Shown: positions 49,135 through 59,242, counted from the stretch's first letter. The stretch: DNA of 64,000 nt from Ruminococcus sp. HUN007 (GCF_000712055.1 NZ_JOOA01000002.1:124001-188000), one strand, 5' to 3'. Numbers and translations: made by a program. The notes: a model not told the origin generated them from the letters alone.

Positions 49135-50673
49135 ATGAAAGAGTTAAAAACATACAGAGGACACATCAGAAACTGGAAAGAACTGTGTGCAGTTCTTGGG
49201 ATAGACACTTCCCTTTCACGTGAAAAAAGAGAAGAAGAGATCATACTCAAAGGCTGTGAAAAATGGGGAGAAAATATTGCTGACCACTTATACGGAATGT
49301 TTGCCTTTGCTGTCTGGGACACAGATGAAAAGAAACTTTTCTGCGTAAGAGACCATTTCGGCACAAAGCCTTTCTACTACTACGAAACAAAGGACGGCGA
49401 ACTTCTTTACGGTACATTCATCCGTGATATAACAGAGAAAAAGGAATTTGTAAAGGAAATAAACAGGGACATGCTCCAGATCTACATGACGCTTACTTAC
49501 GTTGCCGGCGAAGACACGTTCTTCAAGGGGCTTAAGAAGCTCATGCCGGGATGCCATCTTACATGGCAGAACGGAAAGATCAGTATCGTCCGTTACTGGA
49601 AGCCTGAGTTTAAGCCTGACAATTCAAAGAGCCTTGAAGACTGGGCAGATGAGATCCACACAACAGTAAAACAGATGATCGATGAAGTAAAAACACCTGA
49701 TGAAACTGCTGAATCATTCCTTTCAGGCGGCGTGGATTCATCTTATGTATTTGCTGTATCCGATGCAGAAATGTCAGATTCATGCGGATATGACGACGAA
49801 AGATTCGATGAGTCATTCCTTGCAAAGAAGACAGCAGATATGCTCGGCAGAAAGAATTCAAGATGCCTTATTACTCCTGAGCAGTACTTTGAAGCTGTTC
49901 CGTACGTAATGTACAACATGGAACAGCCGCTCGGCGATGCTTCGGCAATCGTTTTTGCCATTGCCTGCAAAGCTACTGCTGAACATACAAAACTCTGCTA
50001 CTCCGGTGAAGGAGCTGACGAATTCTTCGGCGGCTACAACATGTACAGAAACGCTGAACGCTACGGCGAGAACCTTAAGACTTTCTACGTAGGCAATACA
50101 AATATCATGAAGGAAGAGGAAAAGCAGAAGATCTTAAAGCATTACGATCCTTCAGTCCTTCCAATCAATCTTGTTAAGCACATCTACGAAGAAACAGAAG
50201 GACTTGATCCGCTTTCAAAAATGTCAGACGTAGATATTCAGATCTGGCTTGAAGGCGATATCTACTTAAACGTTGACAAGATGAGCACATGCTGCGGTCT
50301 TGAAATAAGAATGCCTCTTACAGACAGAAGGGTATTCGACATCGCTTCCCGCCTCCCTTCAAAGTTTAAGGTAAATGAAGAACAGAACAAGGTCGCATTC
50401 AGAACAGCTGCAGCCAAGGTTCTTCCTGATGAAATAGCTTTCAGAAAGAAGCTCGGTTTTATCGTTCCGATCAGAATATGGCTTGCAGATGACAGATACA
50501 ACAGCGACGTAAGAGCAAAGTTCAACAGCGACTACGCAGCTGAATTCTTCAACACTGACGAGATCAACGCTATCTTCGAGGATTACAAAAACGGTAATTC
50601 AGACAACTGGAGAAAGGTATGGACTATCTATACATTCCTCGTATGGTATGAAGAATACTTCATCAAAAGATAA
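49135..50673 (+). CDS. Asparagine-synthase-like amidotransferase without the glutaminase Cys
   Basis: The 512-residue product carries an incomplete N-terminal glutaminase part and a full synthetase domain. The usual MCGI start with catalytic Cys and about 60 residues are missing; the protein begins where AsnB has the YNY-type strand and continues LYGMFAFAVWDTDEKKL and CVRDHFGTKPFYYYE. The synthetase has the PP-loop SFLSGGVDSSYV and YSGEGADEFFGGYN. It may use free ammonia or a separate glutaminase. It stands next to ddh; AsnB relatives amidate meso-DAP of peptidoglycan in lactobacilli and Bacillus, which is a possible role. Upstream DNA does not contain the missing piece in any frame. AGGTG precedes ATG 49135. 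Confidence 0.82.
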   Translation: MKELKTYRGHIRNWKELCAVLGIDTSLSREKREEEIILKGCEKWGENIADHLYGMFAFAVWDTDEKKLFCVRDHFGTKPFYYYETKDGELLYGTFIRDITEKKEFVKEINRDMLQIYMTLTYVAGEDTFFKGLKKLMPGCHLTWQNGKISIVRYWKPEFKPDNSKSLEDWADEIHTTVKQMIDEVKTPDETAESFLSGGVDSSYVFAVSDAEMSDSCGYDDERFDESFLAKKTADMLGRKNSRCLITPEQYFEAVPYVMYNMEQPLGDASAIVFAIACKATAEHTKLCYSGEGADEFFGGYNMYRNAERYGENLKTFYVGNTNIMKEEEKQKILKHYDPSVLPINLVKHIYEETEGLDPLSKMSDVDIQIWLEGDIYLNVDKMSTCCGLEIRMPLTDRRVFDIASRLPSKFKVNEEQNKVAFRTAAAKVLPDEIAFRKKLGFIVPIRIWLADDRYNSDVRAKFNSDYAAEFFNTDEINAIFEDYKNGNSDNWRKVWTIYTFLVWYEEYFIKR

Positions 50674-50686
50674 ATAAACCGTAAAA

Positions 50687-50745
50687 AAGAGCATATACGT
50701 TTTTCACCGGAAAAAAGTGAAAACATATATGCTCTTTAATTTTTT
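50687..50745. terminator. Bidirectional terminator between asnB-like and RES genes
   Basis: AAAGAGCATATA near 50687 pairs with TATATGCTCTTT ending near 50737, with inner GTTTTTCAC/GTGAAAAC pairing, followed by AATTTTTT. On the minus strand the A tract before it gives TTTTTT, so it can serve both genes. Confidence 0.85.
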
Positions 50746-50747
50746 AT

Positions 50748-51524
50748 CTACAGTTCAAGTATCTCTTCGGCATTGATATCTTTGAATTCGTACTTTACTT
50801 TACTGCACCGAAGTACTGTACTTCGCACAAACCGGCATTTCTCCTCGTCAAAAATCGCTATGTTATAGCCTCCGATATGCCTCATGGAGGAATAACGTAT
50901 TCCGGAAATATCCTCGTGAGCAATTCTTATATATTCCGATACAAACTGGCTCGGCAGATAGTCGATAAGTTCATTTGTAACAGGAAGTGAAAAGCTTCGG
51001 AACATATCCTTTAAAAACAGCATACCCTCAGGAGTATCCTCGTAGCTCGGTATGTTGTCAAGAACGAAATCAGCTACGACAATGTCCTCGGCAACTTCAT
51101 ATTCCGCAATACTCACAAACTCATTCTTTATAGGTCTAAGTTCCGCGCATGCAGTATACTGTTCAGCTGCGGTATACAGAACCGGTATACCGGCTATATT
51201 GACTCTGCCGTTATGTGTTTTCCTGTACGGAGGAACGCCTGACTGCTTTTCATCAAAACCGCAGTTTATACCGTTCGACTTTCTTATTTCATCTTCGGTA
51301 ATTTTTCTTCCCCTGTACAGGACAGCGCCTTTCGGAATACTGTAGGTCAGCTTGTTCTCACCGATTATCTTGTCAAGAAACCTGCAGACATTTTCCTTTT
51401 CCTCAGAACCCGTAAATCTGTTATGAAAAACGAGATGATCAGCAAAATTCTTCCATGAAGGAACATTTATCGTTTTAGGATCTGCTTCATTAAATGAAAT
51501 CCTGTGTTCTGTATTATTCCACAT
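50748..51524 (-). CDS. RES-domain protein
   Basis: The 258-residue product has the RES pattern: Arg in VLYRGR at about 85, GRVNIAGIPVLYTAAEQYTA and Glu in CAELRP at about 138, then EDIVVADFVL. RES-domain toxins degrade NAD and usually pair with an Xre-type antitoxin; none is seen upstream or downstream. It also has an extra N-terminal part of about 75 residues, so it may be a single-gene version with another role. The start at 51524 follows GGAGG; the frame is open further upstream without a ribosome site. Confidence 0.75.
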   Translation of the reverse strand: MWNNTEHRISFNEADPKTINVPSWKNFADHLVFHNRFTGSEEKENVCRFLDKIIGENKLTYSIPKGAVLYRGRKITEDEIRKSNGINCGFDEKQSGVPPYRKTHNGRVNIAGIPVLYTAAEQYTACAELRPIKNEFVSIAEYEVAEDIVVADFVLDNIPSYEDTPEGMLFLKDMFRSFSLPVTNELIDYLPSQFVSEYIRIAHEDISGIRYSSMRHIGGYNIAIFDEEKCRFVRSTVLRCSKVKYEFKDINAEEILEL

Positions 51525-51729
51525 TATGACATTTCCTCCGGCGGCGGCATTTTTTATTGTATACCCGGACAGACCAGAGTTCAGGCATACAGTGCGATAT
51601 AAATAATACATTGCTGAATAATGTTAATAGATTTTTACGTTCCTTATAATTATAGCATTAAAAAAGCAATTACGCAAGACCAAATCAAGTCCCAATTATA
51701 CAAAACAGAGAATTTTCACTTAATTTTCA

Positions 51730-51758
51730 TTGTTTAAAGCCTATAATCGTGGTATAAT
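51730..51758 (+). promoter_or_regulatory. Sigma-A promoter of the RND transporter gene
   Basis: TTGTTT (51730-51735) and TATAAT (51753-51758) have a 17-base spacer, 65 bases before the TTG start. Confidence 0.75.
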
Positions 51759-51823
51759 TAGAGTGATTTTTTATAAACACATTATTAATTCGTGCCAATC
51801 AACTAAACGGAAGGTGAATATTA

Positions 51824-54800
51824 TTGTTTTCTAAAGAAAGTGTAAAGAAACCTTTTACAGTACTTGTTTGCGTAATTATAGTTCTTGTAATGGGTTTTGT
51901 ATCATTCACAAGAATGGTGCCTGACCTTCTTCCGAGCATTAACCTCCCCTACGCTATCGTAATGACCACGTACGTCGGAGCAAGCCCTGAGGAAGTGGAG
52001 CAGACCGTTACAAGACCGGTCGAGCAGTCCATGTCCACAATAAACAACATAAAAACTGTAAGTTCAACGTCGCAGGAAAACGTATCGCTTGTAATCCTGG
52101 AATTTGATGACAACGCCAATATGGATTCTGCTACGATCGATATGCGTGAAAGCCTTGACACCCTTTCGAACGGCTGGGATGATACAATAGGCAATCCGCT
52201 TATCATGAAACTCAATCCTGATATGCTTCCGGTTATGATCGCCGCACTCAGCGTTGAAGGAATGGACAACAAAGAAGTATCAGACTATGCCAATGAAACC
52301 CTTATCCCGATGCTCGAAGGCATTGACGGCATAGGCAGCGTTTACGCTTCAGGTCTGATAAACGAAAACATAAATGTCGTTATCAGGGAGGAAAAGGTCG
52401 ATAAAATCAATGAAAAACTGAAGAACAGTGTTTCCGGTAAACTTGATGACGCAAAGGTAAAACTTGACGACGCTAAAACAGAAATAGCTGATAACAAAAA
52501 GAAGCTCGAAGATGCCAAAAAGCAGTTTAACGACGGCATGATCCAGGGATCCCAGGGTATCGACGAAGCAAAATTCGAGATATTAAAGAATGAGATCAAA
52601 CTTGCCAACGGCAGAGAAGAACTTGCAAAAAAAGAAACTGAACTTCTTGACGGTCTTAAACAGATCGAGGAAAACGAAAAAAACTCTCAACGATAATATG
52701 CAGGCCCTGCTTGAAGGTCAGAAACAGCTGGATGAAGGAGCTGCTCAGATTGAAAGCGGCATCAAACAGATCGATGACGGAATAAAAGCCATAGACACAG
52801 GACTTGAGGCAATGAAAGCCGGCCGCGAACAGCTGGAACAATCCGCTGAGGCAGCAAAAGCCGGTCTTCTTCCTGATGAAATGGTGAAAATGATAATTTC
52901 GCAGACAGCAGTACAGATGGAACTCGATACATCCGGTATCACGGACCTTGACGGACTGCTCGCTGCCTTTGATGCTAAAAAGACAGAAACTGAAAAAACA
53001 CGTTCCGAACTTCTGACCCAGAAGGCTGATCTTTTAAATAAATCTGAAGAACTCGAAAACAAGAAGACTGAACTTTCAGAAGGAAAAACAAAGCTTGAAA
53101 GCGGTATGGCAGAACTCGCAGCCGCTAAAAAAACAGGCACTGGAAGGCAAAACAGCACTGGAAGCTGCAAAGAAGGAACTTGAATCCGGTTCTGATCAGA
53201 TAAAGAATGCCAAAGACCAGATTAATGAAAAAGAATCAGAACTCGAAAACACAAGAAATGAAAAAGGCAAGGAAATCAGCGACGGCCTTGACGCTATCAA
53301 CGAGGGCGAAACTAAACTCAACGAAACCCTTGACAACTGGGATGATACAGTAAACAACGCTCTTGACAGTGCTGATGTCACTGAAACACTCACTGTCGAT
53401 ATGATATCGAATATTCTTAAGGCACAGAACTTTGCTATGCCTGCCGGCTACATAAACGAAAGCGACGGTTCCCAGTATCTCGTCAAAATAGGTGACAAGA
53501 TCGACAACGCAGAAATTCTCAAAAACCTTGTACTCTTTGACCTTAAGATCGAGGGAATGGATCCTGTAAAGCTTTCCGATGTTGCTGATGTATTCGTTAC
53601 AGACAACTCTGATGAAGTCTATGCTTCAGTTGACGGAAAAGACGGTGTTATCCTCACTTTCCAGAAACAGAACAATTTTGCTACAGCAAAAGTAGCAGAA
53701 AGCATTCAGGAAAAGTTCGCTTCAATTACAGAAGAAAACAGCAATGTCAGGTTCATTGAACTTATGAACCAGGGCGACTATATCCACCTTATCGTAAACT
53801 CTGTTATCAAGAATCTTCTTCAGGGTGCGGTATTCGCTATAATAGTTCTACTGCTCTTCCTGAAAGATGTAAGACCTACATTCATCATTGCATGCTCTAT
53901 TCCGATAAGTGTTATTTTCGCTGTAGCACTGATGTATTTTACAGGAATAACGCTCAACCTTATTTCCCTTTCAGGTCTTGCGATCGGTGTCGGAATGCTG
54001 GTTGATAACTCAGTCGTGGTAATTGAAAACATCTACCGACTGAAGAACAAAGGCTATTCCGCTGTACAGGCTTCAGTCAGCGGTGCAAAGCAGGTTGCAG
54101 GCGCTATCACAGCTTCAACGCTTACTACTGTCTGCGTATTTGCACCTATCGTATTCGTAGAAGGCATTACCAAAACACTCTTCGTTGATATGGCGCTCAC
54201 TATCGGTTTCTCACTGGGAGCAAGCCTTATAGTTGCGCTTACGGTCGTTCCGGCAATGACTTCCAGAATGATGAAGAATTCAAAACCTGTAAGCACTAAA
54301 TTATTTGATAAAATACAGGCAGCATATGCAAAATCAGTAAAAGTCGTACTTCGTTTCAAGATCATTGCTCTTCTCGCAGTTGTGATCGCGCTCGGAGCTT
54401 CTGCCTACGGTGCCTACTCAAAGGGCGTTTCATTTATGCCGGAAATGGACAGCACACAGGTTTCAGTTGACCTTGAGATGCCTGACGGAACAAAACTCGA
54501 TGATACTGTAAAGGTTTCAGAAGAGATCATGGAAACCATCGGAAAAATGGAAGACGTTGAAACAGTTGGTGCCATGCTTTCAAGCGGTCAGGCTGCAATG
54601 TTCGGTCTGAATATCGATGCCAGCACCACTCAGGTATCAATGTACGTTATCCTGAAGGAAGATAAAAAACGTACAAGCCAGTCCATTGCTGCAGAGATCA
54701 ATTCAATGTACGAAGACAAGGAATACAAAGTTACAGCAAGCGGATCACAGATGGATCTTTCCGCTCTCGGCGGATCAGGCGTAACTCTCAGAATCGTCGG

Positions 54801-55977
54801 AAACGACATTGAAAAGTTACAGGAAACAGCGGTAAAAGCTGCTGAAAAACTCGGCAAAGTTGAAGGTATCGGTGAAGTTGATGACGGAATCGATAATCCT
54901 TCACCTGAGCTCAAAATCACAGTAAACAAGGAAAAAGCTATGCTCAACGGTCTGACAGTAGCACAGGTATTCGGTGACATAGCAAAATCACTCTCAGATT
55001 CATCAAAAGCAACAACGATCACAACAAACGGCAAGGATTTCGATATAATCGTTGAAAAAGGCGAAGAAGGCAGCATTACCAAAGACAATATAAAGGATTA
55101 CAAATTCAAGATAGTCGATATGGCAGCTGCCGGTAATACAGATGAAGCAATCGCATTTGACATGAAGGAAGAAAAGGAAGAGGATGAAGACGAAGAAAAG
55201 GAAGAGGAACCGAAAAAAGAAGAGGTTGCTCTTCATGAAATAGCTGAAATCGAAGAGACCACTACCCTTTCTGCTATTTCAAGACGTGATCATAAGAGAT
55301 ATATCACAGTAAGCGGAACTATTGCAGACGGATACAACGTAGGACTTGTAAGCCGTGACGCAGAAAGCCAGTTCGAAAACTTCGAGCTTCCTGAAGGATT
55401 CACTCTCGAATTTGACGGTGAAAACGAAACTATCATGGAGTCAATGAAACAGCTGGGACTCATGCTTGCACTCGCTGTTGTTCTTATCTATCTTATCATG
55501 GTAGCTCAGTTCCAGTCTCTTAAATCACCTTTTATCGTCATGTTTACAATGCCTCTTGCGTTTACCGGAGGTTTCCTTGCTCTTATCATTACCGGAAAGG
55601 AACTCAGCGTAATCGGACTTTTAGGCTTTGTAATGCTTTCAGGTATCGTCGTAAACAACGGTATCGTGCTTGTAGACTACATAAACCAGCTTCGTCTTGA
55701 AGGTATGGAAAAACGTGAAGCTATTGCTGAAGCAGGCGCTACACGACTAAGACCTATTCTCATGACAGCAATAACAACGATTCTCGGTCTTATTATGATG
55801 GCCGTCGGAAAGGAAATGGGTTCTGACATGGTTCAGCCTATTGCAGTCGTTACTATAGGCGGTCTTGTATATGCCACATTTACAACGCTCTTCATCATCC
55901 CGATAATCTATGACATGTTCAATAAAAAGGAAATGAAGAAGATAGACAGCTCTGAACTTGAGTTTATAGACGATTAA
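51824..55977 (+). CDS. RND superfamily (AcrB/HAE1-like) efflux transporter with coiled-coil insertion (two apparent frameshifts)
   Basis: The repaired product has 1383 residues, larger than the usual 1020-1050. It begins with a membrane helix and PDLLPSINLPYAIVMTTYVG, TRPVEQSMSTINNIK, as in AcrB. After the porter part a long coiled coil (about 190-500) rich in Lys, Glu, Asp and Leu is inserted. Then come six-helix membrane blocks with GLAIGVGMLVDNSVVVIENI and later GIVVNNGIVLVDYINQLR. No membrane-fusion or outer-membrane protein is nearby, as expected in a Gram-positive. Breaks are A7 at 52677-52683 and A7 at 53127-53133; dropping one A at each restores the coiled coil. The start is TTG behind GGAAGGTG. 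Confidence 0.85.
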
Positions 55978-55984
55978 AAAAACA

Positions 55985-56029
55985 AACGGTGTGAAGATCA
56001 TTATCTGATATTCACACCGTTATTTTTTT
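55985..56029 (+). terminator. Terminator of the RND gene
   Basis: AACGGTGTGAA and TTCACACCGTT form an 11-bp perfect stem followed by A and seven T, 8 bases after the stop. The T tract runs directly into repeat copy D. Confidence 0.93.
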
Positions 56030-56142
56030 AGGGAATCGCTGATTTATTCATAAATCAGCGTGGGGTTAGGGGCGAAGCCCCGCAAGTCCTACCTCCGGAA
56101 ATCCGGCGAAGCCGGATTTCCGATTTAATCAGTATTTCCTTA
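56028..56142 (+). repeat. Complete copy (D) of the ~115-bp hairpin repeat
   Basis: The copy runs from TTAGGGAATCGCTGATTTA to AATCAGTATTTCCTTA, so the ends are inverted repeats. The same three hairpins as in copy C are present: the GATTTAT/ATAAATC palindrome, GTGGGGTTAGGGGCGAAGCC and GGAAATCC/GGATTTCC arms. It lies between the convergent RND and marR genes. Confidence 0.88.
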
Positions 56143-56154
56143 GGAAAACAATAG

Positions 56155-56598
56155 TTATAAGCTATGCGAAAACTTATTGAAAAGTTTTATATACTGTTCC
56201 TGGACATCGTTCATCTGCCTGAAGTTATCAATGCCAAGCTCCCTGACGGAATCCATTTCTATTTTCAGAAGATCAGCTATGAGTCTGTCTGAAATCTCGC
56301 GGCCTTTCTTGGTGAGCTTAATAAACTTGCTGCGTTTATCCATTTCATTGACTGTAAGCTCAACATAACCGTCATTTTCAAAGCGCTTAAGTATCATGTT
56401 GACCGTCTGCTTGGATATTTCAAGTTTTTCAGCTATCTGTTTCTGGGTACAGAATTTGCTTTTGGCAACAAAGTTGAGAACAAGAGTCTCATTGCAGGAA
56501 AAGCCATAAACCTTTGACCAGTTTTCATACATAGCTTTGCACAGGCACCATAAAGTGAAGTATCTGTCAAGTTCATTTGAATAAGCTTCGGTAATCAT
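56155..56598 (-). CDS. MarR family transcriptional regulator
   Basis: The 147-residue protein has the winged helix-turn-helix of MarR: FCTQKQIAEKLEISKQTVNM at about 50-70 and the wing RFENDGYVELTVNEMDKRSK, LTKKGREISDRL. It is convergent to the RND gene and may control it, as MarR proteins often do for efflux pumps; this is inferred. The start at 56598 follows GGGGATG; upstream frame is open but not similar to the family. Confidence 0.88.
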   Translation of the reverse strand: MITEAYSNELDRYFTLWCLCKAMYENWSKVYGFSCNETLVLNFVAKSKFCTQKQIAEKLEISKQTVNMILKRFENDGYVELTVNEMDKRSKFIKLTKKGREISDRLIADLLKIEMDSVRELGIDNFRQMNDVQEQYIKLFNKFSHSL

Positions 56599-56705
56599 AT
56601 TATCATCCCCATAATTTAATCCGGTAACCAAACTGAAAAAATTACGACAGAAAGCACAGAAATAATAAAGAAACAAATTCTTTTCATGTGTTTTCTTTTA
56701 ATAAT

Positions 56706-56734
56706 ATTATAACATAAACAGGCTTATAAAACAA
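56706..56734 (-). promoter_or_regulatory. Sigma-A promoter of marR
   Basis: On the minus strand TTGTTT (56729-56734) and TATAAT (56706-56711) have a 17-base spacer, about 108 bases upstream of the marR start. Confidence 0.7.
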
Positions 56735-56766
56735 GTCCGTTATTTTACTACAGCCGCACTTTATTC

Positions 56767-56795
56767 TTGACTTTTTTTATAAAAAATGCTAAAAT
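56767..56795 (+). promoter_or_regulatory. Sigma-A promoter of the exonuclease gene
   Basis: TTGACT (56767-56772) and TAAAAT (56790-56795) have a 17-base spacer. The divergent marR promoter lies 33 bases away. Together with the leader hairpin at 56837 these fill the 308-base gap. Confidence 0.75.
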
Positions 56796-56836
56796 TAATA
56801 GGTAACTTATTAATGTATTTTAAGCATAATATAACA

Positions 56837-56877
56837 GACCGGGAAGTTGGAATTAACGTTCTGAAACTTTCCCGGTC
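56837..56877 (+). promoter_or_regulatory. Strong hairpin in the exonuclease 5' leader
   Basis: GACCGGGAAGTT (56837-56848) pairs with AACTTTCCCGGTC (56865-56877) with one bulged T, forming a 12-bp stem with 16-base loop about 35 bases downstream of the predicted transcription start. There is no T tract. It could protect the mRNA 5' end or act in regulation. Confidence 0.5.
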
Positions 56878-56906
56878 ATCAGAAATAAATCGATCCGGAG
56901 GTTTTT

Positions 56907-57677
56907 ATGACTGGATTAGTTGATATTGAGTTTAATACCGGTGGTCCGACCGGAAGAGTAAAAAGCGACATAACAATGATCGAGTTCACGCTTCAGATTG
57001 TTGACGAAACACAGAACTACAAAGAGATCGATCTGTACGACGTCGTAGTAAAGCCGCCGAAGGGCCGCACTATAATCAACGAAAAAATCAAAGAGCTTAC
57101 GACCATAAGCCAGGAAGAAATAGACAACGGCGTCAGAATGGACGAATTCTACAGAAAGCTTTACGAATACTACCAGAAATATGATCTGAAAGAAATATAC
57201 ACATGGGGCAACTGTGATCAGGACGTTGTTCACTGGAATTTCGGAAGATATGACATTGAAGCACTTACAGGACTCAAACGTGAGCAGGTTTGTATAAAGT
57301 TTACTGATCTGAGTACTGTGATCAAGGACAAATATGACGGAAGGCATCCCCTCTCGCTTATAAACATGGCTGTTCTGTGCGAATACAAGCCTGTAATGCA
57401 GCACAGGGCCTATGCCGATGTTGAGACAATGCGTAATATCCTTATTGAGCTGAAGCATACTGATGATGCTGATATGCGAAGCAGATTCAGCGCGTATGAC
57501 GTATACGCTGATCTGAAAGATATGTACAGTAAAATGAGAAAAGTTATTTCCATTGCAAAGGAATATGACATTGACGTAGACGAAATGCTCAGCACAGCAA
57601 AAAACGGTCATGAATTTCCTGTTTTTGATGAAGCATACAACGACACATACAACAAGCGCACTTTCGGCTGGCTGTGA
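56907..57677 (+). CDS. DEDDh 3'-5' exonuclease family protein
   Basis: The 256-residue protein has the three exonuclease motifs of the DnaQ/KapD group: Exo I as LVDIEFNTGG (D and E), Exo II in WGNCDQDVVHWN, and Exo III as HRAYADVETMRNI (H and D). It should remove 3' nucleotides from DNA or RNA with two metal ions. The fold ends at about 185 and a ~70-residue charged tail follows. GGAGG precedes the ATG by 7 bases. It is 13 bases from the acyltransferase gene and probably co-transcribed. Confidence 0.85.
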   Translation: MTGLVDIEFNTGGPTGRVKSDITMIEFTLQIVDETQNYKEIDLYDVVVKPPKGRTIINEKIKELTTISQEEIDNGVRMDEFYRKLYEYYQKYDLKEIYTWGNCDQDVVHWNFGRYDIEALTGLKREQVCIKFTDLSTVIKDKYDGRHPLSLINMAVLCEYKPVMQHRAYADVETMRNILIELKHTDDADMRSRFSAYDVYADLKDMYSKMRKVISIAKEYDIDVDEMLSTAKNGHEFPVFDEAYNDTYNKRTFGWL

Positions 57678-57690
57678 ACAGGAGGCAGTT

Positions 57691-58830
57691 TTGATAAAAC
57701 CAGATTTCAGAAAAATCATTAAAAACACAGTAAAACCTGAAGAAAAGGTATCTTCAGGTTTTACTCTTGTATCAAAGTACAGGTCTGCTATAATGGGCTT
57801 TGCCGCATTATGGATACTGTATTTTCATGTATTCGGTACCGTAATTACCATGGATCATCCCATAGCAGCATGGATAGAAGCAAGGGCAAAACGCTTCGGC
57901 TACTGCGGCGTGGATATATTCTTTCTGCTTTCCGGCATGGGACTTACCTACGCTATCACCAAATCAAAACTTCCCGTATTTTACTACAGAAGATTCAAGC
58001 GAATCGTACTGCCTTTTGTTACGGTTGCCCTGCTTAAAGCACATACGGATCACTGGACGGTAAAATGGTTTTTTGAGTGCATATCGGGTAAAGCTTTCTA
58101 CGTAAATTCAATTTACATGTTTCTCTGGTTCGTACCCGCCATACTTACGCTTTACATCCTGTTTCCGCTTTACTGGCTCGGTTTCCGGAAAACCGGCGGC
58201 GCTTTCTGGACCGTAACAATGATACTTGCATGGTTTTTCGTAATTCTTATTCTTCGCGATAAAATCAGAGGCGATCTTTTCGGATTTTTAAACCGTATAC
58301 CGGTTTTCATGCTTGGCGTTCTGCTCGGTGATCTCACAAAAAAACACAGGGAACTTGCTTTCAGGCGAAGAGCCTGGCTGCCGCTGTTCCTTGTGTTCGC
58401 ACTTGGGATCTATATGCTTGAACTTGCTAACTTCCAGTCGTATTACATTCTTGTTCCTACTTCCAACTGTTTCCTGCCTACCCTGTTGTGTGCCGTTTCT
58501 CTTCCGTTTCTTGCGGCTAAATTTCTCAACATACTTGACAGTCACAGATTCACCTGTATCGCAGGACACATTATCGGCGGAATTCTTAAGTTTTTCGGTA
58601 TGTTCTCCATGGAGATCTACTGTCTGCAGGAATGGTTCGCAGGCCAGGTCAGACCAAAATTTGAAGAACAGGGATGGACTCCTTTAAAAATGAACATAGT
58701 TCTCTTCATCGAAATAACCGCTCTTTCATTTGCAGGTTATCTGGTGTTCAAATACTTCTGGAAACTGCTTGAATTTATATGCAGAAAAACCGGAGGACTT
58801 ATAAAGCGGGCCGTCAGACATTCCGCTTAA
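57691..58830 (+). CDS. Acyltransferase family 3 membrane protein
   Basis: The 379-residue protein has about ten membrane helices and the acyltransferase-3 pattern: WILYFHVFG with the His, GYCGVDIFFLLSGMGLTY and YYRRFKRIVLPF. Such enzymes O-acetylate sugars or peptidoglycan components at the membrane. The substrate is unknown. The start TTG 57691 lies 5 bases behind AGGAGG, and the frame upstream inside the exonuclease is not family-like. The end overlaps the convergent small gene by 17 bases. Confidence 0.8.
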   Translation: MIKPDFRKIIKNTVKPEEKVSSGFTLVSKYRSAIMGFAALWILYFHVFGTVITMDHPIAAWIEARAKRFGYCGVDIFFLLSGMGLTYAITKSKLPVFYYRRFKRIVLPFVTVALLKAHTDHWTVKWFFECISGKAFYVNSIYMFLWFVPAILTLYILFPLYWLGFRKTGGAFWTVTMILAWFFVILILRDKIRGDLFGFLNRIPVFMLGVLLGDLTKKHRELAFRRRAWLPLFLVFALGIYMLELANFQSYYILVPTSNCFLPTLLCAVSLPFLAAKFLNILDSHRFTCIAGHIIGGILKFFGMFSMEIYCLQEWFAGQVRPKFEEQGWTPLKMNIVLFIEITALSFAGYLVFKYFWKLLEFICRKTGGLIKRAVRHSA

Positions 58831-59050
58831 TAACTTCCATTATAGCTTCAAGGCGCTTTTCCCCTATTCCGCTGATCGCTGAAATTTCATTTTTCAGCTT
58901 TTCAAGGTCAGTTTCTGAGGACGACGCCGGATGATCTTCAAGAGCTTTTTTATAACCGTCCTCGTAGATGCGTTTTAAAAAGCTCTTCATTTGTTCCCGG
59001 TTCATATTTTTTATGTCTTTGTACATATTTCTTGCAAGTATTTCTTCCAT
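58814..59050 (-). CDS. Small helix-hairpin-helix protein
   Basis: The 78-residue product is highly charged. Its C-terminus ISAISGIGEKRLEAIMEVI has the GIG turn of a helix-hairpin-helix, which binds DNA without sequence preference in many proteins. The N-terminal part is helical with no known motif. The start 59050 follows TGGAG by 5 bases. The 283 bases from here to the GAF-GGDEF gene hold only that gene's promoter. Confidence 0.65.
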   Translation of the reverse strand: MEEILARNMYKDIKNMNREQMKSFLKRIYEDGYKKALEDHPASSSETDLEKLKNEISAISGIGEKRLEAIMEVIKRNV

Positions 59051-59242
59051 ATACACTCCAGTCTGATAATAAGCTGATCTCATAAGTTCATAAAAGGCAC
59101 CTTCAGAGCGCAGATAAGGCTTCAGAAATAATACGCAGCGGCACCCGGACTTATGATACGAACAAAGTTTTATACAAGTTTTATTATACTCTAAATCTCC
59201 CGTCAGTGCAAGTGTTACATTGACACTGAGTGTACAAAATAA

